Positions 24,255 through 35,418 of a DNA stretch of 64,000 bases are shown piece by piece. A program made the position numbers and the translations under genes. The number at the start of each line of letters is the position of its first letter. The stretch's first letter is position 1. Below the pieces are notes generated by a model that saw only the letters and a list, made by a program, of their open reading frames with translations, was not told the DNA's origin and searched no databases. Origin of the DNA: Cladocopium goreaui (lineage: Eukaryota > Sar > Dinophyceae > Suessiales > Symbiodiniaceae); the NCBI GenBank assembly GCA_947184155.2, contig CAMXCT020002091.1, positions 42,921 to 106,920 on the forward strand, read 5' to 3'.

Positions 24255-25073
24255 TTCTCATAGCTGGTAGTTCTGGATGTTCATCCACCCAAAAAATATG
24301 GGTTTGTAGGTTTTGATCCATCCGCCCTATATTTTAGTGTACTTGTATAATTTTTCTATGAAGCATGATGAAGCATGAAATTTTAGGATGTCATTTCCTC
24401 TAAACCTTGGGCTCACCACAAGCAACATTTTTTGGGCTTGGTAGGGTTGGTCACCGTCACGGCACCATATAGGAAAGGATATATCATTTCGCCCATTTAT
24501 GGATTGTGTCATGGGTGGCTCACGCATACTACTAGTCCAATCTTCGCAGGAATCACGGCAAGGCGATTTTGGTTGTCTCTTTGTGAACAACTATAGACAC
24601 ATATTATTGAAACTCTAGTTCTTTATAGCCGTACATAGCCAACATCATAACATCATCATAACATCTATAGCCATGTTACAACATATGGGGATGGGTCAAA
24701 ACCTGAAAAACTCCTGTAGTTCACGGTAGTTCACATCGATCCATAGCCGGTGTCAAAGAGGATGTTCATCCCGTAGCCAAAATGCTACGTCTATAGGTAT
24801 TGATCCATAGCCATAAACCTGTTACCTCCAGTAGCGCTGACTCCGTCAGGATACCTCAACCCTCCTGCAGTTGCTGGAAACGCCTGGAGACTCAGCCATG
24901 ATTTTGTTCGGTTTTCTCCGGTAACACGCCAGTAGGGATTGATTAGATCAGGTATGGCGCCATGGGTCATGGCAGCCTGGTACCCAGTGAACCTCAAGTC
25001 AGAGCTGGGATTTTTTTCGGTGTTCATCCCACACATTGATTTTGAATGGTTTTGACTCACCCCCATATATGAA
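24255..25073. mobile_element. Cluster of MITE family C copies
   Basis: Three elements in about 820 bases: 24255-24335, 24683-24816 and 24950-25073. Shared parts are ATGGGTCAAAACC-type ends (inverted GGTTTTGACCCAT) and a centre containing GATGTTCATCC or GATGAACATCC. The first looks like a part copy. Confidence 0.55.
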
Positions 25074-25169
25074 TCAAAGGATGTAAGGAATCATAAAGAC
25101 ATCCATGTTCATTTATGAAGTGGCATATAGTGGCATTATCAGATGTCTCAATTCTCACGAACAGAGATA

Positions 25170-25283
25170 TACCCTCTGGTAAACGTTTACATAACTATGG
25201 AAAATCACCATGCTATTCATGTGTAAATCAACAATTTCTATGGCCATTTTCCAGTTCGCAAACTGTTAGTTTACCAGAGGGTA
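25170..25283. mobile_element. MITE family A copy joined to an AATCCCATTA satellite
   Basis: TACCCTCTGGTAAACG to GTTTACCAGAGGGTA. The right end runs directly into TACCATCATATATCCTAATA and a 10-bp satellite, the same junction as at 32108 and, inverted, at 25679. Confidence 0.85.
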
Positions 25284-25460
25284 TACCATCATATATCCTA
25301 ATAATAAATTCATATAAATCCCATTAAATCAAATTTAATCCTATTGAATCCCATTAAATCCTATTGAATCCCATTAAATCCTATTGAATCCCATTAAATC
25401 CCATTAAATCCCATTAAATCCTATTAAATCCAATGGAATCCTATTGAATCCCATTATGAC
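25284..25460. repeat. 10-bp (ATCCCATTAA)n satellite
   Basis: About 14 imperfect 10-base units, ATCCCATTAA and ATCCTATTGA alternating, next to the family A MITE. Confidence 0.85.
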
Positions 25461-25596
25461 AGCTTTAGTAAGAAACTACATGCGAACCCCGCCTGGCAAA
25501 CGAAGCCTTCGCCCACGCTGGGATTCTCTTGAAAATCTCACGTGGACGATTCGCACGGTTTGGAGCCCCGGGGCTTTCTATAGATACTAATGTGGT

Positions 25597-25790
25597 TACC
25601 CTCTGGTAAACAAACTTAGCTATTGATTTAATGGGATTTAATGGGATCTAATGGGATTTATTAGGATATATGATGGTATACCCTCTGGTAAACAAACAGT
25701 TTGCTATTGAAAATGGCCCAGTCGAAATAGTTGATTTACCTATTAATAGCATGGTGATTTTACATAGTTATGTGAACGTTTACCAGAGTA
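25597..25790. mobile_element. Partial plus full MITE family A with inverted satellite between
   Basis: A truncated left end (TACCCTCTGGTAAACAAAC at 25597) is followed by the inverted satellite (TTTAATGGGATTTAATGGG) and TTAGGATATATGATGGTA, then a full MITE at 25679-25790. With 25170-25460 it forms a large inverted arrangement. Confidence 0.75.
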
Positions 25791-26344
25791 ATGGCAAATC
25801 CTATCAAAATGGATGAGAAATGGGGTACCCCTACTACAATGAAAACCCCTATTTGTTGATTATGTATAACGTGGGTAAAGCAATTTTGTGAACCACCCAT
25901 TTGGGAATGGGAGCTATACCACCTACAGTATAAAAAATGGTGATTGTTTTGCCAACATTACTATTTTGCTGGAGAGTAAATCCCGGATATCGATCAACCT
26001 CTCTTGTCTCGACTTGGTGAAAGCAAAGGTTTTCTTTGACCAACGCTTGGAAAATTGACGTTAAGCGTGGTAAGACCACCTACATAGTGCGTGTCACACG
26101 AATCTAGCTTTCAGCATCACTTGCTTGCTTGCTTGCCAGGGGAGATCTGAAAAAATATGTGGTCCAATCTGTTTGAAAACTTGCGGGGTGAGAGAGCTTG
26201 CGCTTATCAGTTTTTTTGGACACACTCATCTTGGCAGCAACTTGAGATGAATGCACGAGGCAATGGAACACCCCGCTAGTAGGAAATTCATCTAGCCAAC
26301 TTGGGGGGGCGGGCATCCGATCCAGGATCAGGAATCACAGGACA

Positions 26345-26420
26345 CATTTTCAGTCCATGATTTTGGGTGGATGAACATCCATAACTACCAACTATTTTTG
26401 GTGTGAAAAGGGTACTGCAG
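26345..26420. mobile_element. MITE family C fragment
   Basis: Contains GGGTGGATGAACATCCATAA, then CTACCAACTATTTTTGG, the family centre. Ends not clear. Confidence 0.4.
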
Positions 26421-26424
26421 CTCC

Positions 26425-26690
26425 AAACTGTGTGCGTTTTAGCAGCGAGGTCTCTGTCGATATCTGCCGGGCCCAGAGTTCTTTCAAGCCGCTTGGACTC
26501 AGCTGGGTTCACAGGCTGCAGGTTGCCAACATACAGGGCTTTTCGGGGCACATCAGGTGCAAGGTCGGTCCAGCACTGAAGCCAGGTCTCCATCCGTGGG
26601 AAGTGGTTGCAGTATGGGCCGCTCTGCGTTGCAGCCTGGCGGAGTTGCAAGGGTTATGGGTTGATGCTGATGGTTCTGGGTGAAATCATC
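26425..26690 (-). CDS. Candidate exon, unrecognised; strand uncertain
   Basis: About 260 bases of higher GC, open on the minus strand (PRMETWLQCWTDLAPDVPRK, then ALYVGNLQPVNPAESKRLER) and also on the plus strand. The abrupt composition change against MITE-rich flanks suggests an exon. No domain recognised and no firm splice sites. Confidence 0.25.
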
Positions 26691-26728
26691 GATACATAAT
26701 CTCAAAGTGATCCAATTAGTTAGTATTA

Positions 26729-26826
26729 CTGGTTGGTGGTTTGGAACATTTTTTATTTTTCATAATATATGGGATAATCCTTCCCATTGACTAATATTTT
26801 TCAAGATGGTTAAAACCACCAACCAG
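26729..26826. mobile_element. MITE family B copy
   Basis: Ends CTGGTTGGTGGTTT and AAACCACCAACCAG are inverted. Interior has GGAACATTTTTTATTTTTCA. Confidence 0.8.
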
Positions 26827-27054
26827 ATTAGTATTTATTAGTTATGAATATGAAAAATTGAATTCATGGATAAAAAAGAGTACATTTTTTTCAGGACCTC
26901 ACCACGATGTTCCCGTACATGCTGGTGAACGTAAGGGATGTTCTTCGTGGGAAATTTTCAGCGCTACACGGGGACTGAAAAGTCGGTGTTCTGTTTCCTC
27001 CGCAAATCCGAGCAACCGAGCATTAATAGGGGATAAACCCATTGGATAGTATAC

Positions 27055-27161
27055 CTGGTTGGTGGAACCATGGAATTTTATGACTTTCCATACATTAGGA
27101 ATGTCATAATCCCAACTGACGAACTCATATTTTTCAGAGGGGTAGGTATACCACCAACCAG
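27055..27161. mobile_element. MITE family B copy with internal splice-acceptor-like site
   Basis: Ends CTGGTTGGTGG and CCACCAACCAG. Contains TATGACTTTCCATACATTAG, and close to the right end TATTTTTCAGAGGGGTAGGT, which looks like a polypyrimidine tract plus CAG acceptor. Confidence 0.85.
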
Positions 27162-27581
27162 GGTTATGTTTGGTGTTCAGCTCTCCGCTTTTGAAATACA
27201 CTGGGCCATGGCTCAAAAGTATTTTCCAAAAATTGATGATTTGATCATGTTGGATCATTTTTTCAGGCTAAGACCATCCTTTTTTTTGGTCTCAAAAGGT
27301 ATTCAAGGTTTTTCTCGAGCTATACTGATTGAAGGATCGCCAACGAGATCTGGTAGGGATGATTCGTCGGTGGACGAATTTTCGCCAGCATTTGGAATCA
27401 TTACCCATCATGCACGCAACCAGTGTGATGGTAGGACGCGGTTTGATCCAAATCATGAACCAACATAGTCCACCTAAAAATGGTGGATTTCGTCCAGCTT
27501 TTTTTTTTTGAGAAACCATCGATTCGGCAGGTCATGTTCATTGATTTGTGCCTTGGCTGCGAATACAACAACTTATCCGGT

Positions 27582-27891
27582 TATCCTCGGGTCATTTGAA
27601 CAGTTTGCGAACTGGAAGCCATGGCCCAGTCGAAATAGTTGTTTCTCCCATGAATAGCATGGTGATTTTCCAGTTCGTTATGTAAACGTTTACCAGAGGT
27701 TAATGGGGGTATTTTTGTACAATTTACACTGAGGGTGAACCATCAAGCATCTAGGGATATAATTCATAAATGATACCATCTTGTTTTTTTAACATAGCCA
27801 TGGAAAATCACCATGCTATTAAGAACGATAAACCATCTATTTCTATGGGCCATGGCTTCCATGGCAAACTGTTAGTCAGAACCAGAGGGTA
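27582..27891. mobile_element. Two neighbouring MITE family A copies
   Basis: 27582-27702 has a worn left end and right end GTTTACCAGAGGTTA. 27788-27891 lacks the left TACCCTCTGG but ends CAGAACCAGAGGGTA. Interior orientations are opposite. Confidence 0.65.
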
Positions 27892-28127
27892 GTTGGTGGA
27901 TGTTATGTGATGATTGTAGGGAGTCAAAGTATCCGCTTACCATGCAAGATATGGGGGACTATCATCATCCATGGGGCCCAGCTGGGGGATCCAGCTGAAC
28001 GGTGAAAAACCGGGATCCAGCCCATCTTCCAAGTGCTTTAGGGAACCCATGTGTCTTGAGTTTGTTTTAATGTTCTGTTGTGCCCAAAGTCCAAAAACCA
28101 GAAATCATTTTGGTGATTACAAACTTG

Positions 28128-28235
28128 CTGGTTGGTGGTTTGGAACATTTTTTATGACTTTCCATATATTGGGAATGTCATCATCCCAACTGACCAAGGC
28201 ATATTTTTCAGAGGGGTAGGTATACCACCAACCAG
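28128..28235. mobile_element. MITE family B copy with internal splice-acceptor-like site
   Basis: Near-identical in the right half to 27055-27161: CTGGTTGGTGGTTTGGAAC at the left, TATTTTTCAGAGGGGTAGGT and ACCACCAACCAG at the right. Confidence 0.88.
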
Positions 28236-28374
28236 TTTGCAACTTTGGGCTTTTCTATGGTCCGAAAAATCTCCGAATTTTGATGATTCATTGAATGTTT
28301 TTCTTTGGCGATGCTTAACCATCGATGGTTCGCGCGGGGGGCAAAGTACCAAGTAGTTTCCGTTTCAGGTAGGT

Positions 28375-28535
28375 TTTCGGAGGCTGCCACCTATCTGTAT
28401 CAAAACTCCGTGGCGTTCTTACCTGTCAGGGCCGGTGTCATGTTAGGAAGGGTAGGCCTAAGGAAGTCCCAGGTCCCATGTGCAAGTATTGCAGGTGTCT
28501 TTACCAGCGTTTGCCTGCAAATTGCCAGAATATGA
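28375..28535 (+). CDS. Candidate exon, unrecognised
   Basis: Open stretch reading SEAATYLYQNSVAFLPVRAG, then VMLGRVGLRKSQ, ending with a stop. A TTTCAG acceptor lies at its left. No domain recognised. The next family A MITE starts at 28555. Confidence 0.25.
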
Positions 28536-28554
28536 TTCCCCTGAGTTTTCTATC

Positions 28555-28586
<32 letters not shown>

Positions 28587-28665
28587 AAATCACTACTTTT
28601 TATAGGTAAATCATCTATAAATGGTCCATTTTCCAGTTCGCAAACTGTTAGTTTACTGCAGGGTA
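28555..28665. mobile_element. MITE family A copy
   Basis: TACCCTCTGGTAAACTAAC to GTTTACTGCAGGGTA (right end diverged). Confidence 0.8.
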
Positions 28666-28679
28666 AGTGTAGCATATTG

Positions 28680-28834
28680 AAACACCAACCGCCAATCGGT
28701 TCGTCTCTCCGGAAAGTTCCCCGTGAAGTTGCCAGGTGCTACTCCCGGACTCAGCTCTTCTACGATCCCAGTTTCTTCGGACAATATGCAGATCCCAGAG
28801 TGTCTTGGCATCTTCCGCACAAAGACAAGACATA
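28680..28834 (+). CDS. Candidate exon, unrecognised
   Basis: Two + frames are open with protein-like composition (for example SGKFPVKLPGATPGLSSST). It is squeezed between a family A and a family C MITE. Speculative. Confidence 0.2.
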
Positions 28835-28950
28835 TGGGTATGGATCAATACCTATTAATTTATTAATACCATTTTTAGGGGGATGAACATCCATTTACCA
28901 GCTATTTTGATGTTCACCAGGGGGATAGGGTTTTGACCCATACCCATATT
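28835..28950. mobile_element. MITE family C copy
   Basis: ATGGGTATGGATCAATACC at the left and GGTTTTGACCCATACCCATA at the right, with GGATGAACATCCAT in the centre. Confidence 0.75.
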
Positions 28951-29170
28951 TGAGGGTTTTCCATAGTCATGGGTCCCCGAAAATGGATGGTTTATAATGG
29001 AACATACCATTCACAATTGATGATTTGGGGGTACCCCTATTTCAGGAACCCCCCATTTGGGTCAATTTATCTAGACAATTGATAGGGAGCTCGAAAAATC
29101 TCACTGCATGTGATAAGTACTTCTACGGAAACCATGAACAACGGACTGTAGCCAGATTTGATGCTTGACG

Positions 29171-29283
29171 TACCCTCTGGTAAACGCTTACATAGCTATG
29201 GAAAATCACCATGCTATTAATGGGAAAATCCACTATTTCGACTGGGCCATGTTCAATAGCTATTTTGACATAACCAGAGGGTA
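29171..29283. mobile_element. MITE family A copy
   Basis: TACCCTCTGGTAAACGC to ATAACCAGAGGGTA; interior TATGGAAAATCACCATGCTA. Confidence 0.85.
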
Positions 29284-29339
29284 AAGAACGGTAAGCTACA
29301 GTGTCCAGAGTCCGTAAACGGACCTGTCACGACCTGAAG

Positions 29340-29505
29340 AGATGGGAAACCTGCAAAGATTGAAACTGGAACCCTTGCTGGAAGACCATTTGCGATTGGT
29401 TTTGAAGGTCCCTCAAGTGCTAGAGGCAAACCTCTTGCGAGAGAAGAAACGAACATCCTTGTTGGATTCAATCTGAGAAGGCGCCAGTCCCAAGCCACGT
29501 GATTT
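29340..29505 (+). CDS. Candidate exon, unrecognised
   Basis: After an in-frame TGA the + strand reads RDGKPAKIETGTLAGRPFAI, then GFEGPSSARGKPLAREETN, ending in a stop. The minus strand is also open. No domain recognised. Confidence 0.25.
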
Positions 29506-30124
29506 AAATCTCTCAGGTGGGTCTGTCTGATTACAATTGTGGTAATCGAACAAATATACGTATAATGTGTAGTAAATAAAAGATTACTTGCATAGTATTT
29601 TCATCCATGATAAATACGTGTGTGTGTATATGTATATATATATACACATATATATACATATATATATATACACAATATATGTATATATATATGCATAGAT
29701 TGCAACCTCCCATTGCCAGATGAATCTCTAAGACTGCCGGAAGCTCATCCCTGAGGATTTCTTCATTTGGACCATCACCGATCAGGCGTGCGTCCGCCTT
29801 GCAAGATATCCTCAGCACGAGCAAGAAAAACAGGACTATCATGGATAACCTATGATAATCTACATATTTGACATTATTTCACGATCTGGCACAGTCTGCT
29901 AAAGCACATAGAATCATAGAATAGACACATACACACACAAACACACAAAAGGCAGATGGCTGCACTTTGAAGTAAATTCTGGATTGGCATCCTGCAATCC
30001 CAGAGAAGTAATATGCCAATGAACCGTGAAACATAGCCTCATTATTGTATGACATCATATGTCGTGGTGGCGTCATGAAAAATGGCTCGCAAAGAACAAG
30101 TGCTCGCAGGATTTTTTCCACACT

Positions 30125-30229
30125 TACCCTCTGGTAATTTAACGTAGCTATTGAAAACTGACCATTAATAGTGGATTTTCCCATTAAAAATGGTGATTTT
30201 CAATAGCTATGTTAGTTTACCAGAGGGTA
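30125..30229. mobile_element. MITE family A copy
   Basis: TACCCTCTGGTAATTTAAC to GTTTACCAGAGGGTA, nearly palindromic throughout. Confidence 0.88.
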
Positions 30230-30389
30230 AAAGACCTGTTCTTATTCTGAATACAAGCAGAAATCCCAAGGAAAACCCCTTTCTTCTCCTCCCAGGCCAG
30301 GAAGATAAAAATTGGGGTAGAGGCACCATTGACTGGTAGGATTGCTCTGGATAGATCCTAGCAGTCAACCATTACTTACAGGACAAACA

Positions 30390-30465
30390 TATTTTTTTTG
30401 GGATCCACATCCATAGATACCAGTCATTTTTGGCGTTTCTTCACCGGGGGACTGACCGAAAGAAG
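30390..30465. mobile_element. MITE family C fragment
   Basis: Contains GGGATCCACATCCATAGATA, then CCAGTCATTTTTGG. Ends eroded. Confidence 0.35.
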
Positions 30466-30559
30466 ATGCGGAGCCCGGAGCCGCATCAGGAAACACTGGA
30501 GAGCTCGTATGAAGGCGGATATCTGAAGGACTGGCGCTCGATGGCTTTGACATTTCATT

Positions 30560-30961
30560 TTCTGGCTATTGAAGAGTTTGCTATGGGAAATGGCCTGTTT
30601 TGTTGGATGATTTATGATGATTTACCATGATCTACCTATTATATAAAGGTGATATTCCATAACGACGTCAAATAACCAGAGGATGGATTTCTGGTTGGTG
30701 GTTTCAGATTGTTTCCTGTGAAAAATCCCTAGCGATCTCCGGATTTTTGTTTTTTTTTTCGGACTGAAACTAGCCACCAGAGGGGCCATGGACCTGATCA
30801 GCTTCCATTTGATTTCAAAGTGGACCAGTATATATGGAGGTTTCCTGAAATGGTACCCCAATAGCTGGATGGTTTTCATGGAAAATCCAAAAACAAATTA
30901 ATAAGTTAAATGGATGATGACTGGGGGTAGGTGTCCATGACTTAGGACACCTCCATTTTTA
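30560..30961. mobile_element. Adjacent degenerate MITEs of families A, B and D
   Basis: 30560-30685 is a worn family A copy (right end AATAACCAGAGGATGG). 30691-30780 is a worn family B copy (CTGGTTGGTGGTTT ... TAGCCACCAG). 30832-30961 is a family D copy (TATGGAGGTTTCC ... GGACACCTCCAT). Three families within 400 bases. Confidence 0.5.
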
Positions 30962-31999
30962 TGGCAAGTTTTGTTTACTTAAGTGACCCCAAGAAGGCCT
31001 TTGTTGGGTCATCCAGATTTCTTTTCTCTATTGTTAGATTCGATCATGACATGATTTCTGCAGGTCGGATAGATGCTCACAATCTGAAATTGTGGAATGG
31101 TGGATTTTGGAATGAACGCGTTTTGGATTATTTATTTATTTATCCATGTTTTATGTAAATAAAAATCACCTATGTTTTAGAATAAACGCTCATCCAAAAA
31201 TGGATTTTATGATTTATTTATCCATGTTTTGGAACAATGGTATCAGTTGGTGGTCACTTGCGCGATTTACCAGGCATTCACCTTCTCTTTGTCATCTGTT
31301 GTCAATCATAAAAAAAGAATTCCTAAATTGGGGGTACAAGTCTGAACCAAAATCATTCAAAATTGGTTATTATCAATGAGGAAACCAATGGTTTGGGGTA
31401 GCCATATTTTAGGAAACCCACATTTAGCATTTTTTCCCGAACAGTTTCCAACCATTTACCAACCGTGTTGAAAGTACTCAGAATTCCTTCCCCTGACATT
31501 AAAGGATATTCAGTACCCACCAATCAAAACGAATTGAGCGCCCAAAATTTCGAGGGTATCTGATGTATATAATCGTGGGATTGGATTGCCCATGATGATC
31601 ATGATCGCTAAAAATTGCACATCTGTTTGATGCCAATTTTTTTAAGCCCGACTTTTGGCTGACCGAATCCATCATCAATTGGCTGATGAAAAGCTGCTTA
31701 AATCCACGATCATACCAGTGCCATGAGATTAGACTCCCTATTCTTGTCCCAATCTCAGTAGGTTGTTTTTGTTTTTTTTTAAAATACTCCCTACGGTGGT
31801 TGCGAAATCCTGCATCAGCAATTTTGGATGGTTTTTCAACCCCACCAAAATCCTGGGATGCAGCAACCACCGACCATTTTCAACTGCAGGTTTTCGCTGG
31901 CCCATCCACAATATTATCATTAACAATCTATTGAACCGCCACAATTGTAATGGTTTATCTAACCCATGACGATCAAAAATAATAACATATCTTATGGAA

Positions 32000-32168
32000 T
32001 ACCCTCTGGTAATTTAACATAGCTATGGGAAATCACCATCTCTTATAGGTAAATCAACTATTTCTATGGGCCATGTTCCATAGCTATGTAACAAATTACC
32101 AGAGGGTATACCATCATATATCCTAATAAATCCCATTAGATCCCATTAAATCCCATTAGATCCCATAA
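32000..32168. mobile_element. MITE family A copy followed by the ATCCCATTA satellite
   Basis: MITE at 32000-32108 (TACCCTCTGGTAATTTAAC ... AATTACCAGAGGGTA). It continues into TACCATCATATATCCTAATA and six or so 10-base ATCCCATTAR units, the same composite as at 25170. Confidence 0.88.
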
Positions 32169-32314
32169 ATGAAGCCCACGAACCCGAATGCTCACACGTA
32201 TGTTAATGGTACAGATGTCAAAACACATGGTTATGCAGTCACGCACAATACCTTTCTGCAATAGTCTATTTGAACAGTCTTGTACATGTTTCCCTTGTTA
32301 CCAGTCTGCAGTGT

Positions 32315-34130
32315 GGAGTGGAAAGTGTAGAGTGTGGAGTGTGGAGTGTGAAGTAAGGAGTGTGGAGTGTAAAGTGTGGAGTGGGGAGTGTAGAGTGTGT
32401 AAAGTGTAGAATGCGGAGTGTAAAGTGTAGAGTGTGGAGTATGGAGTGTAAAGTGTAGAGTGTGGAGTGTGGAGTGTAAAGTGTGGAGTGTAAAGTGTGG
32501 AGTGAGGAGTAAAGTGGAAAGCGTGGAGTGTAAAGTGTAAAGTGTGGAGTGTGGAGTGTATAGTGTAGAGTGTAAAGTGTAGAGTGTGGAGTGTGGAGTG
32601 TAAAGTGTGGAGTGTAAAGTGTAGAGTGTGGAGTGTAAAGTGTGGAGTGTAAAGTGTGGAGTGAGGAGTGTAAAGTGTGGAGTGTAAAGTGTGGAGTTTG
32701 GAGTGTGGAGTGGAAAGTGTGGAGTGTGAAGTGTGGAGTATAAAGTAAGGAGTGTGTAGTGTAAAGTGTGGAGTGAGGAGTGTAAAGTGTGGAGTGTGGA
32801 GTGTAAAGTGTGGAGTGTGGAGTGAGGAGTGTAAAGTGTGGAGTATGGAGTGTAAAGTGTGAAGTGTAAAGTGTGGAGTGTGGAGCGTAAAGTGTAAAGT
32901 GTGGAGTCTGGAGTGGAAAGTGTAGAGTGTGGAGTGTGGAGTGTAAAGTAAGGAGTGTGGAGTGTAAAGTGTGGAGTGAGGAGTGTAAAGTGTGGAGTGT
33001 GGAGTGTAAAGTGTGGAGTGTGGAGTGAGGAGTGTAAAGTATAAAGTGTGGAGTGTGGAGTGTACAGTAAAGTGTGGAGTGTGGAGTGCGGAGTGTGGAG
33101 TGGAAAGTGTAGAGTGTGGAGTGTGGAGTGTAAAGTGGGGAGTGTGGAGTGTAGAGTGTGGAGTGAGGAGTGTAAAGTGTAAAGTGTGGAGTGTGGAGTG
33201 TAAAGTGTGGAGTGCGAAATGTGGAGTGGAAAGTGTAGAGTGTGGTGTGTAGAGTGGAGCGTGGAGTGTAAAATGTAAAGTGTGGAGTGTAGAGTGTAAA
33301 GTGTAGAGTGTGGAGTGTGGAGTGTAGAGTGTAAAGTGTAGAGTGTAAAGTGTAGAGTGTGGAGTGTAGAGGGGAAAGTGTAGAGTGTGGAGTGTGGAGT
33401 GTAAAGTGTGGAGTGGGGAGTGTAGAGTGTGGAGTGAGGAGTGTAAAGTGTAAAGTGTGGAGTGTGGAGTGTAAAGTGTGGAGTGCGAAATGTGGAGTGG
33501 AAAGTGTAGAGTGTGGTGTGTAGAGTGGAGTGTGGAGAGTAAAATGTAAAGTGTGGAGTGTAGAGTGTAAAGTGTAGAGTGTGGAGTGTGGAGTGTAGAG
33601 TGTAGAGTGTAAAGTGTAGAGTGTAAAGAGTAGAGTGTGGAGTGTAGAGTGTGGAGTGTAGAGTGTAAAGTGTAGAGTGTGGAGTGTTGAGTGTAGAGTG
33701 TAGAGTGTAAAGTGTAGAGTGTAAAGTGTAGAGTGTGGAGTGTAGAGTGTAGAGTGACGAGTGTAAAGTGTGGAGTGAGGAGTGTAAAGTGTGGAGTGTG
33801 GAGTGTAAAGTGTGGAGTGTGGAGTGTGGAGTGGAAAGTGTGGAGTGTGAAGTGTGGAGTGTAAAGTAAGGAGTGTGTAGTGTAAAGTGTGGAGTGTGGA
33901 GTGTAAAGTGTAGAGTGTGGAGTGTGGAGTGTAAAGTGTAGAGTGAGGAGTGAGGAGTGGAAAGTGTAGAGTGTAGTGTAAAGTGTGGAGTGTGGAGTGT
34001 AAAGTCTCAGGTGAGGAGAGAGGAGTGTAAAGTGCAAAGTGTAAAGCGTGGGGTGTAAAGTGTAGAGTGTGGAGTCTAAAGTGTAAATTGTGGAGTGTGG
34101 AGTGTAAAGAGTAGAGTGTGGAGTGCGGAG
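32315..34130. repeat. 1.8-kb heptamer satellite (GTGTRRA)n
   Basis: About 260 units of seven bases, mainly GTGTGGA, GTGTAAA and GTGTAGA, plus GTGAGGA and others. Larger duplications lie on top: a segment containing GGAGTGCGAAATGTGGAG recurs 271 bases apart (about 33210 and 33481), and one containing AGTAAGGAGTGTGTAGTG recurs near 32745 and 33865. Because the unit is seven bases, the minus strand is open in two frames for more than 640 codons (HSTLYTP-type repeats). I treat these as artefacts. Confidence 0.92.
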
Positions 34131-34600
34131 CGTCCCCCATAGACACGGCGACGCCAGAGGAAAACCAGAGACTCGAGACGAGACACGTGGGAGCAAAAAA
34201 ACGAGCATTTCGTGCGAGACTTCCTCCAATTTTGATAGTTTTCACACGTTATCAAACAGGTTGGAATGTCACAAAGTGCCACGCCTGCCACGCAAAACGA
34301 CATGACAACCTGCTTGGACACATTCGAATAGGAGAGGTTTTCCAGCTTCCCCCATAGACGCGGAGACGCCACAGGAAAACCAGCGACTCGAGACAAGACA
34401 CGTGGATGCAGAAAAACCAGCATTTCGTTCGAGACTTCCGGCCATTTTCACAGTTGGCAACAGGACAAAAAGGACAGGTTTGCAGCTTCCCCCATAGACA
34501 CGGCGAAGCCACGGGAAAACCAGAGACTCGAGACGAGACACGTGGGAGCACCAAAACGAGCATTTCGTGCGAGACTTCCTCCAATTTTCACACTTTGTAG
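34131..34600. repeat. Three diverged copies of a repeat with CACGTGG core
   Basis: A segment starting CCCCATAGAC and holding GGAAAACCAG, GACTCGAGAC, AGACACGTGG and GAGCATTTCGTGCGAGACTT occurs at about 34135, 34351 and 34491. Confidence 0.75.
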
Positions 34601-34990
34601 CTTCAAAATCGACGTTTTCCTACGAGTTTTCCTTAGAACCCGAAAATTTGCAACCTCAAAATCGATGTTTCGTGCGAGGCTTCCGTCAATTTTCAGCACA
34701 TCGCACAAAATGCCACGCCTGCCACGGAATTTGCACCTTGTCGCCACTTGACGCAGCCCTGCCAATGCGATTTACAAAAACACGCAACACGACACGTCTA
34801 AAGTGCTGCGCCTGCCACGAAAAATCACGATGGACATGTCCAAAGTGCTGCGCCTGCCACGAAAATGCAACACATCTGAAAACGTCGCAAAAGTATTGCG
34901 CCTGCCACACGAAACGACTTTCGACACGTTACAAAATACGTCTGAATGTCACGAAGTGCCATGGCTGCCACGCGAAACGAAGCAACGAGA
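34265..34990. repeat. Dispersed GCCTGCCACG repeat, CxxCH-encoding on the + strand
   Basis: Six units with GTGCYRCGCCTGCCACG-type cores at about 34275, 34710, 34800, 34845, 34890 and 34950. On the + strand the frame gives KCHACH, KCCACHE, KCCACHE, YCACHTK and KCHGCHAK. Other frames give equally regular peptides (VLRLPRK; WQAQHF on the minus strand), so coding is unproven. Confidence 0.6.
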
Positions 34991-35056
34991 CGTTTGACAC
35001 CTACAAAAAGCACCCCTCCTGCAGAACTTACCATAGGCACGGCCATATAGCAATCG

Positions 35057-35153
35057 CGCGGACGGTTGCGAACGGTTGCGAACGGTTGCGGACGGTTGCG
35101 GACGGTTGCGGACGGTTGCGAACGGTTGCGGACGGTTGCGGACGGTTGCGACC
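35057..35153. repeat. 10-bp tandem array (GGACGGTTGC)n
   Basis: About ten units differing only at G/A in GGACGGTTGC versus GAACGGTTGC. Confidence 0.92.
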
Positions 35154-35418
35154 GTGAACGCAACGTCGAGCGAACACACCCTCAACCCCCAGACCCCCAG
35201 AGTGAAACGGGAACCCTTGCTACGCATTCGGAAAAAAACCATTAAATCCCATGAAAATCCTGTTTTTCCCGAGTCTTTTTTGGTTTCTTGATCATCCAAC
35301 CCCCAGGAAAACGCCAGCGAGTTGATCTCCTTTGAAGGCCGTAACATGGCGAGCTCTGAGCTCCAAAAACGCCAGACGCCAGCGGAAGGAAATCCACGGA
35401 AGTTTTTATGGATGGTAA

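Noticed and set aside
24735-24800. CCGTAGCCA resembling the 5' part of the spliced leader
   Set aside because: It diverges after nine bases and lies inside a family C MITE.
32266-34245. Two overlapping minus-strand frames of 659 and 643 codons
   Set aside because: They are translations of the heptamer satellite. Both frames give the same HSTLYTP-type peptide because 7-base units rotate through frames. Not genes.
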